DNA of 57,458 nt from Deltaproteobacteria bacterium (lineage in GTDB: Bacteria > Desulfobacterota > GWC2-55-46 > DRQE01): contig WGEY01000076.1 in the NCBI GenBank assembly GCA_015492495.1, positions 1-57,458 of the forward strand, written 5' to 3'. Below are positions 52,528 to 57,458 of the stretch, piece after piece. The notes under the pieces were generated by a model that saw only the letters and a list, made by a program, of their open reading frames with translations, did no database searches and was not told the DNA's origin. Within the stretch, counting starts at the first letter, position 1. Each line of letters opens with the position of its first letter. The position numbers were made by a program, and so were the translations under genes.

Positions 52528-53346
52528 TCACCTCTCCGGTTCAACTTCTGCGGACCTTGCGCACCTGAACCCCCCGTCATCGCCCGCGCCGTCGGGCAGG
52601 TAATAGTTCCGGTTGGCCCCGCGTGCGAATATCTTGTTCATTATGTAATGCCCGCTCATGCCTCCGAGGCCGCCTCTAAGGACCTTGTACTTCCTTCCGA
52701 AGTCCTTGTTCTTGGATGTATTGCCCGGGTAGGGCTCGTACCAGTCCTCCACCCACTCCATGACGTTCCCGGCCATGTCGTACACGCCGTAGGGGCTCCT
52801 GTCCGTTGGGTAGCTCCCCACCGGCTTGACCTCGCCGGTATTGAGGTTTGCCTTCTTCTCGTCGTATTCATTGCCCCAGGGGTAGATGTTGCCGTCCGGG
52901 CCCCTTGCGGCCTTCTCCCACTCGGCCTCGGTGGGGAGCCTTTTACCGGCCCACTTGCAGTATGCGTGGGCCTCGTACCATGTCACATAGGTCACGGGAT
53001 GGTCGGCCTCGCCGTCGGGAAAGGTACCGTTCTCCCACGTCGGCGGAGGGGTGTAGCCGGTCTCGTCAAGGTACTTCTTGTACTGCGCGTTCGTCACCTC
53101 GTAGGTATCGATGTAGTAGCCTTCGAGGAAGACCCTCCTCATGGGGGTCTCGTCCTCGTAGTACCTCTCCTTTCTGAGGCCGAACTCCTTGCCGAGCCCC
53201 TCGGTATCGACCTCCTCGCTGCCCATTATGAACTCGCCGGGGGGGATGTAGACCATCCCCTCGATGCGCGGGGCCCTGTCCTTAGAGCATGAAAGCAGCA
53301 CAGCGGCCGCAACCATAAAAAAGAACACATCAGCAATCCTCTTCAT
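52528..53346 (-). CDS. FGE/SUMF1-fold lipoprotein 2
   Basis: The 272-residue protein has a signal with lipobox LLSC (MVAAAVLLSCSKD) and one FGE domain: MVYIPPGEFIMGSEEVDTEGLGKEFGLRKERYYEDETP, YEVTNAQYKKYL, KRLPTEAEWEKAARGPDGNIYPWGNEYDEKKANL, YDMAGNVMEWVEDWY. The catalytic region reads KVLRGGLGGMSGHYIMNKIFARGANRNYYLP, without Cys. The ATG at 53346 has an AAGGA site. It shares a 137-bp stretch of about 97 percent identity with gene 3. Confidence 0.87.
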   Translation of the reverse strand: MKRIADVFFFMVAAAVLLSCSKDRAPRIEGMVYIPPGEFIMGSEEVDTEGLGKEFGLRKERYYEDETPMRRVFLEGYYIDTYEVTNAQYKKYLDETGYTPPPTWENGTFPDGEADHPVTYVTWYEAHAYCKWAGKRLPTEAEWEKAARGPDGNIYPWGNEYDEKKANLNTGEVKPVGSYPTDRSPYGVYDMAGNVMEWVEDWYEPYPGNTSKNKDFGRKYKVLRGGLGGMSGHYIMNKIFARGANRNYYLPDGAGDDGGFRCARSAEVEPER

Positions 53347-53360
53347 CGCCGTTCCTTTCC

Positions 53361-54176
53361 TTATTGCGAGTCGGCGGCGCACCTGAAGCCGCCGTCGTAT
53401 CCAGCGGCCCAAGGCATGTAGTAGCTGCGGTTCGAGCCGCGCGCAGATATACTGTTTAACATGTAATGGCCGCCCTCGCCGCTGGCGTCGCCCCTGAGGA
53501 CCTTGTACTTCCTTCCGAAGTCCTTGTTCTTGGATGTATTACCCGGGTAGGGCTCGTACCAGTCCTCGACCCACTCCATGACGTTCCCGGCCATGTCGTA
53601 CACGCCGTAGGGGCTCCTGTCAGTTGGATAGCTCCCCACGGCGACCGGTCCGGGGGAGCTGAAGTTGGCCTTTTTTATGTCGAAGTCGTCGCCCCAGGGG
53701 TAGATGTTGCCATTAGGTCCCCTTGCTGCCTTCTCCCACTCGGCCTCGGTGGGGAGCCTTTTACCGGCCCACTCGCAGTAGGCGCGGGCGTCGAACCAGG
53801 AGACGTTCGTCACCGGATGGTCACCGGTACCCTCCGGGTACGTACCGTTGGTCCACGTCACAGGCGGCCTGTGCGGGGCCTTGTCCACGAACTCCTTGTA
53901 CCGGGCGTTCGTGACCTCGTACCTGTCGATATAAAAACCCTTGATGAAGACCCTCCGCTTCGGTGACTCGTCCTCGTAGAAGCGCCCCTTCCTCAGGCCG
54001 AACTCCTTGCCGAGCCCCTCCACGTCGGAGGCGTCGCTGCCCATTATGAACTCGCCGGGGGGGATATAGACCATCCCCTCCCTTTCGGGAGCAGACCCGT
54101 TTCTGGAGCACGAAAAGGACGCAAACGCCGCGGCAAGCAACACTGCTATGCCAATAATAACCCTACTCATCACCAC
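53361..54176 (-). CDS. FGE/SUMF1-fold lipoprotein 3
   Basis: The 271-residue protein has signal and lipobox (LLAAAFASFSCSRN) and an FGE domain almost colinear with gene 2: GSDASDVEGLGKEFGLRKGRFYEDESPKRR, YEVTNARYKEFVDKAPHRPP, KRLPTEAEWEKAARGPNGNIYPWGDDFDIKKANF. The region expected to hold catalytic Cys reads VLRGDASGEGGHYMLNSISARGSNRSYYMP. It starts with GTG at 54176 after GAGGG; an ATG two codons later is possible. Confidence 0.87.
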   Translation of the reverse strand: MVMSRVIIGIAVLLAAAFASFSCSRNGSAPEREGMVYIPPGEFIMGSDASDVEGLGKEFGLRKGRFYEDESPKRRVFIKGFYIDRYEVTNARYKEFVDKAPHRPPVTWTNGTYPEGTGDHPVTNVSWFDARAYCEWAGKRLPTEAEWEKAARGPNGNIYPWGDDFDIKKANFSSPGPVAVGSYPTDRSPYGVYDMAGNVMEWVEDWYEPYPGNTSKNKDFGRKYKVLRGDASGEGGHYMLNSISARGSNRSYYMPWAAGYDGGFRCAADSQ

Positions 54177-54185
54177 GCCGTTCCC

Positions 54186-55187
54186 TCAGGGTGCATCGGC
54201 CGCGCAGCGGAAGCCGAAGCTGTCGTTCTTTGTATTCGGGTCGAAGAAGGAGCGGTTGTAGGTGGGCGCCGATATGCCGCAGCCGTAGAACATGCAGTCC
54301 CACCAAGAGCCGCCCTTCAGGATCTTGTACTTGCTCCCGAACTCAGGGCTCACGTAATCCGAGCCCGCATGCGGCAGGTACTCGTCATCGACCCACTCCC
54401 AGACGTTGCCGCTCATGTCGTAGAGCCCGTACGGGCTTTTACCGGCCTCGAAGGAGCCCACGGGCATGGTGCCCTCGTGGCCCCTGAGGGGGTTGTTCGA
54501 CTTGTTCAGGTCCCACTCGTCGCCCCAGGGGTATATGCGTCCGTCGGTGCCCCTTGCGGCCTTCTCCCACTCAGCCTCCCTCGGAAGCCTCTTGCCCCGC
54601 CACCTGCAGTAGGCGTCTGCATCATACCAGCTCACGTATATCACCGGGTGATTCCCCTTGCCCGGCGGATAGTCCGTACCGGTCCAGTCGTCGGGCGGCG
54701 CATGGCCTGTCGCGTCGACGAACTCCTTGTAGTCGCGGTTCGTCACCTCGTATTTGTCTATGTAAAACGCACCGATGTAGCTCGTAAGCGCGGGCTTCTC
54801 ATCCCTGAGCCTGTCGTCCGTGCCCATGAGGAACTCCCCCGCAGGTATGAGGACCATGCCTTCGAGGTCGGGCTTTGGGTGCCTTTCAGGGCCGTCGAAT
54901 CCCTTGTGCGGCTGCGAGGTATCGGCCGCAGCCTCGGCGGTGCCCTCTATAGACCATCCTCCGGCAGCAGGCTTGAGCGGATGGCCCGCCGCTCCGTGGC
55001 ACCTCAGGCATTCCTTGAGCCTCGACGCATCCTCCTTCTTGTACTTGGGCCTCGTGTGGCAGCCCACGCAGGTCTCGGCCCGGGCCGATACGGGCATGGA
55101 GGCCACGTACAAAAGGGCGCCGAGTGAAATCAAGATGCCGCATGCCAATCCAACGGCCCTCACGGTGCTGACGCAACTCCTGATCAT
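54186..55187 (-). CDS. Two-haem cytochrome fused to FGE/SUMF1 domain
   Basis: The 333-residue protein has a signal segment (LACGILISLGALLYVASMPVSA). Two haem sites (CVGCHTRPKYK and CLRCHGAAGHP) lie within residues 40-70. An FGE domain follows from EGMVLIPAGEFLMGTDDRL: YEVTNRDYKEFVDATGHAPP, KRLPREAEWEKAARGTDG, YPWGDEWDLNKSN, YDMSGNVWEWVDDEYLP. Unlike its three neighbours it has two Cys in GGSWWDCMFYGCG, five residues apart, the spacing of the active Cys pair in formylglycine-generating enzyme. Its start overlaps the cytochrome gene upstream by 4 bp. Confidence 0.88.
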   Translation of the reverse strand: MIRSCVSTVRAVGLACGILISLGALLYVASMPVSARAETCVGCHTRPKYKKEDASRLKECLRCHGAAGHPLKPAAGGWSIEGTAEAAADTSQPHKGFDGPERHPKPDLEGMVLIPAGEFLMGTDDRLRDEKPALTSYIGAFYIDKYEVTNRDYKEFVDATGHAPPDDWTGTDYPPGKGNHPVIYVSWYDADAYCRWRGKRLPREAEWEKAARGTDGRIYPWGDEWDLNKSNNPLRGHEGTMPVGSFEAGKSPYGLYDMSGNVWEWVDDEYLPHAGSDYVSPEFGSKYKILKGGSWWDCMFYGCGISAPTYNRSFFDPNTKNDSFGFRCAADAP

Positions 55188-55633
55188 TTGAAACCCGGAT
55201 CCACTCTCCTAAGCCTCTTGTGTGACACAATCCCCTCGTATTCGCAGTTACAGAGTTCCCTGAGATACCCGACCAGCGCCTTTATCTCCTCGTCCGTAAG
55301 CGTGGCACCCCACGGAGGCATGAGCGGGCTCTTGGCCACGCGCGTGCCGCCGCCCCTTATGACGTCCTCGAACTGCTCGTCGGACCTTGTGGACATGAAC
55401 GAGGCGTCCGTGTGGTCCCTGGGGTTTATCGACATGTCGGGGGTGGAGTTCACGCCGTCACCCCTTCCTTCGAGGCCGTGGCACTGGCTGCACCAGTGGC
55501 GGTAGAGCGCCTTGGCGTCTATCTCCTTTTCTGAAGCCGCGCTCTCCGCCGTAGCAGCGCTGAGCGGGGTGATGGAAAGGAAGACCGGAAGGAGGACTAA
55601 GACAGCCGAAAGATATCTCAGGAACCTTGACAC
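55184..55633 (-). CDS. Class I cytochrome c, first gene of the FGE/nor region
   Basis: The 149-residue protein has a signal peptide (YLSAVLVLLPVFLSITPLSAATA). One haem domain follows: ALYRHWCSQCHGLEGRGDGVNSTPDMSINPRDHTDASFM, Met candidates in SPLMPPWGATLTDEEIKALVGYLREL, and a short C-terminal extension with CNCEYEGIVS. It probably passes electrons to or from the haem-FGE fusion translated with it. Four-base overlap with that gene indicates coupling. Confidence 0.9.
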   Translation of the reverse strand: MSRFLRYLSAVLVLLPVFLSITPLSAATAESAASEKEIDAKALYRHWCSQCHGLEGRGDGVNSTPDMSINPRDHTDASFMSTRSDEQFEDVIRGGGTRVAKSPLMPPWGATLTDEEIKALVGYLRELCNCEYEGIVSHKRLRRVDPGFK

Positions 55634-55665
55634 TTTACCTTTCCCAAGTGGTCGTGGGGTTTTAA

Positions 55666-55709
55666 TACCTTCAAGATTTTAAGGTACTTGAATTCAGCCG
55701 TATTGTCAA
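55666..55709 (-). promoter_or_regulatory. Candidate regulated promoter of the cytochrome/FGE operon
   Basis: On the minus strand TTGACA (55704-55709) is followed after 17 bp by a weak -10 TACCTT (55681-55686). Two overlapping inverted repeats cover the -10 area: TACCTT/AAGGTA (55666-55671, 55681-55686) and TTCAAG/CTTGAA (55670-55675, 55687-55692). A poor -10 with dyads suggests control by an activator or repressor. Confidence 0.45.
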
Positions 55710-55907
55710 GGAAGGCCTCGGACGCCGACGGTCTGCGGGCACTACTTCTCCCCCTGCCAGAAGATGCGCCACCCGCCGAACATGCTTTTGAAGAAAGAGG
55801 GAGCTGAGACCGGACGCGCATGGTGTCGGATTTTTTTACACTTTTCGAAAGGATCGAAAGACCAGCGGCAACATGCCAGAGGGTAATGGGAAAAGGATGT
55901 CTTGCAA

Positions 55908-55948
55908 TAAAAAACCACCCACCTATCCTTGACGGAGCGGCGGGTGGT
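55908..55948 (-). terminator. Rho-independent terminator of the PEP-CTERM gene
   Basis: On the minus strand ACCACCCGCC pairs with GGTGGGTGGT (10 bp, one G-U), followed at once by six T. It lies 34 bp after the PEP-CTERM stop codon. Confidence 0.85.
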
Positions 55949-55981
55949 CGTGTCTTTCGGGTCACTCCTGCCGGCAACTTC

Positions 55982-56653
55982 TCAGTTTTTAAACCTCCTC
56001 CTCAACACCGCAACCCCTGCAAGGCCACTTCCAAGGAGAAGGAGGGTGGCAGGCTCGGGGACGGGGGTTACGGCGGCATCAATGGTTGCGGTAAATGTCG
56101 TGTTGTCATACCCTTCATACCCGTTTGCATCGATTGCAAAATCAACGTATGCCCCCAGTGATACAGGCACGGTTATGGAGTAGTTCACCGAAGGAGGTCC
56201 ATAGGTACTGCCAGGATATGCATCCACGACCTGGCTGAACACTTCCACTCCATCCACAAGTATCCTTCCAACGACACCTCCCATAAGGACGGGATCGTTA
56301 TCCTGGAGGAGCCCCGAAATGGTGACTGTTCCTGTTGTCTCGCTCACCCAGCGGCGCACTGCCCAATGAATAGATCCCGGATGACCACCTGTATCCCAGA
56401 GCACGGTCCACGGTGGCTGAGTAGAAGATTCCTCCCACCACCCCGCAGGATCGAACAGGGTCATCTGCATAAAGGTGCTATAATCCCCTGGAGTTGTGTA
56501 GTAGCCGTAGTACCAGTCGTCCTGCCCCTGCACACTGGAGAATTCACTCACTGAGTCTGCGACCGGAACTGCATATGCTGTGGCATAGGAGAACAACAGG
56601 GTAAATATACAGAGCACGGAGAGCCTTGCCACCCTTGTAAACCTCTTCATCAT
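55982..56653 (-). CDS. PEP-CTERM-sorted extracellular protein
   Basis: The 223-residue protein has a signal peptide (VLCIFTLLFSYATAYAVP). A beta-rich, Trp/Tyr-rich central region follows (WYYGYYTTPGDYSTFMQM, DTGGHPGSIHWAVRRWVSETTGTVTISG). It ends with the sorting tag PVPEPATLLLLGSGLAGVAVLRRRFKN. PEP-CTERM tags are processed by an EpsH/XrtA exosortase during export, usually in bacteria making exopolysaccharide. The function of the mature domain is not recognised. It has its own sigma-54 promoter and terminator, so it is a single-gene unit. Confidence 0.93.
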   Translation of the reverse strand: MMKRFTRVARLSVLCIFTLLFSYATAYAVPVADSVSEFSSVQGQDDWYYGYYTTPGDYSTFMQMTLFDPAGWWEESSTQPPWTVLWDTGGHPGSIHWAVRRWVSETTGTVTISGLLQDNDPVLMGGVVGRILVDGVEVFSQVVDAYPGSTYGPPSVNYSITVPVSLGAYVDFAIDANGYEGYDNTTFTATIDAAVTPVPEPATLLLLGSGLAGVAVLRRRFKN

Positions 56654-56988
56654 TTTTGTTCTTACCTCCTTTCCCTATATGAATCTTAAGCACAAAAACC
56701 CGAACCCATGAAAGAACCCTCTTCCACAGATCCTGGTCTTAAACACGGCAGTACCCCTTTAAAACCTCCAAGAGAGGCTAAAAGCGAGTGAGTGATCGAG
56801 CGCAATGTGGTTGCCATAATTACACCCTTAGAACAGTTTTTTAAAAGGGGTTTTTATTTTTCTCTAAAGCAAATTCCATGCCAATTTTCTAACAGCTTGA
56901 TTCTATTGATGAATCTAAAAACCACTCCCCAGCCATCTTAAAAAATGCCAGCGATTTCTGACAAACTGTAAAATTTTCCGACACCTCT
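56654..56988. other. Upstream region of the PEP-CTERM gene
   Basis: It is AT-rich and without a gene. It holds the sigma-54 promoter (56869-56883), an implied 5' leader of about 200 nt, and a GATTC-N7-GAATC inverted repeat at 56899-56915 just upstream of the promoter. Confidence 0.55.
56869..56883 (-). promoter_or_regulatory. Sigma-54 (-24/-12) promoter of the PEP-CTERM gene
   Basis: On the minus strand TGGCATGGAATTTGC has GG and GC separated by exactly 10 nt. Many PEP-CTERM genes are driven by sigma-54 with the PrsK/PrsR pair, so motif and target agree. Confidence 0.75.
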
Positions 56989-57087
56989 ATGAAACAGCCG
57001 AACACCGTTCCAGGGCCGTCCACCTACCTGCTCATGGGCTCGGGCATAGCGGGGGTCATCGCATGGAGAAGAAGGCGGGGAAGGTAA
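56989..57087 (+). pseudogene. Orphan PEP-CTERM sorting tail
   Basis: A 32-codon frame reads MKQPNTVPGPSTYLLMGSGIAGVIAWRRRRGR. This has the PEP-CTERM layout: a VPGPST motif in place of VPEPAT, a hydrophobic helix with GSGIAG, and a terminal Arg cluster. It has no signal peptide or mature domain, so it is probably the end of a lost or rearranged gene. It lies on the opposite strand to the intact gene. Confidence 0.6.
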
Positions 57088-57203
57088 CGTCCTTTTCGGG
57101 GATGAATGGAATCAAAGGCCCGGCTTTTAAGCTCCTGCGGCTGGCCGGCGGAATGCAACGCCGGGCTCGTTTGAAGGTGGAGATCCCTTGCCTTCGGAAA
57201 GCT

Positions 57204-57458
57204 TCAATCACACGCCTTCCTGCCGTACCCGCCGCCTCCAGGCGTCTCTATTACGATGGAATCGCCCCTTTCAACCTCCAGGAACACCCTGTGCCCCAGC
57301 TTCCTCGTGGTCCCGTCGGCCTTTTTAAGAAGGTTTTTCCCCTTCCTACCGCACCCGCCGCCGACGAGGCCGTACGGCGCGCGCACCCTGCGCTCCGATA
57401 TGATCGACACCTTCGCGGGCCTCAGGAAACGGACCTCCCTCACGAGCCCGTCCCCGCC
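57204..57458 (-). CDS. Hydantoinase B/oxoprolinase-family subunit, C-terminal fragment (cut by window edge)
   Basis: The visible 84 codons run to the right edge and read GGDGLVREVRFLRPAKVSII, then RRVRAPYGLVGGGCGRKGKN and DSIVIETPGGGGYG. These are the conserved C-terminus of HyuB/N-methylhydantoinase B and 5-oxoprolinase subunits, ATP-dependent cyclic amide hydrolases. Because the upstream part is missing, the substrate is unknown. A GTG inside this frame is not the start. 5-Oxoproline would fit the gamma-glutamyl operon at the other end, but they are far apart. Confidence 0.85.
   Translation of the reverse strand, partial: GGDGLVREVRFLRPAKVSIISERRVRAPYGLVGGGCGRKGKNLLKKADGTTRKLGHRVFLEVERGDSIVIETPGGGGYGRKACD

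Larger units (their letters stand above)
55634..55981. other. Intergenic region between the PEP-CTERM gene and the cytochrome operon
   Basis: It contains the terminator of the PEP-CTERM gene (55908-55948) and a candidate promoter with overlapping inverted repeats at 55666-55709. The rest shows no gene. Confidence 0.6.

Noticed and set aside
51934-53292. A 452-codon plus-strand frame across the FGE genes
   Set aside because: Its repeats are simply the antisense of the duplicated FGE domains; the minus strand carries lipoboxes and conserved motifs.

Overview
The window is a GC-rich bacterial chromosome segment from a Gram-negative organism. It carries lipid A-type glycosyltransferases, a TolC/RND tripartite pump, a PEP-CTERM protein and two sigma-54-type promoters. 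The order of the division and cell-wall genes, the PASTA-tailed PBP, the use of TTG and GTG starts and the cytochrome-rich NO-reductase region suggest a Deltaproteobacteria/Desulfobacterota- or Nitrospirota-like lineage. That placement is inference; no 16S gene is present. Apart from a terminal gene cut by the right edge and a few gene remnants, the reading frames look intact.

Layout. (1) 623-4840, minus: a gamma-glutamyl/amino-acid operon of a GCS2-type carboxylate-amine ligase, gamma-glutamyltransferase, an M20 amidohydrolase and CutA. (2) 5440-8200, plus: a three-gene lipid glycosylation operon (GT2, LAB_N protein, GT39) behind a sigma-54 promoter and a perfect inverted repeat. (3) 8436-26709, minus: a complete dcw cluster, mraZ-rsmH-ftsL-ftsI-murE-murF-mraY-murD-ftsW-murG-murC-murB-ddl-ftsQ-ftsA-ftsZ. 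It is headed by a sigma-70 promoter, three 10-bp MraZ-type operator repeats and two DnaA-box-like sites. (4) 27613-29693, minus: RNase P RNA, RNase HI, a coiled-coil zinc-ribbon protein and a CAT-anticodon tRNA. (5) 29858-46833, plus: an SRPBCC protein, then a copper/silver-type metal island. The island has a BlaI/BlaR1-type regulatory pair, a CusCBA-like pump with a His/Met repeat tail, a PII-like protein, small Met/His- or Cys-rich proteins, YHS-domain proteins, a CopA ATPase, a GAF/HD-GYP protein, a cytochrome c, a YHS-flavoprotein fusion and an HMA-fold protein. (6) 46840-55633, minus: a nitric oxide reductase locus norCBQD preceded by four SUMF1/FGE-fold proteins and a cytochrome c. (7) 55982-57458: a PEP-CTERM protein with its own sigma-54 promoter, an orphan PEP-CTERM tail, and the C-terminus of a hydantoinase B-like subunit.

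How the parts fit. The BlaI-like repressor probably binds TTCTAC-N5-GTAGAA. One copy lies exactly in the 17-bp spacer of its own promoter. A second, extended copy (15-bp arms) lies in the same place in the promoter of the CusCBA operon. A membrane M56 protease with a Cys-rich tail is the likely signal transducer, so this pair looks like a metal-responsive switch built from beta-lactam-sensor parts. In the nor region, secreted or lipid-anchored FGE-fold proteins, one fused to a two-haem domain, sit upstream of the NO reductase genes. That recalls the uncharacterised NirV proteins of denitrifiers and suggests an extracytoplasmic accessory function that has not been defined.
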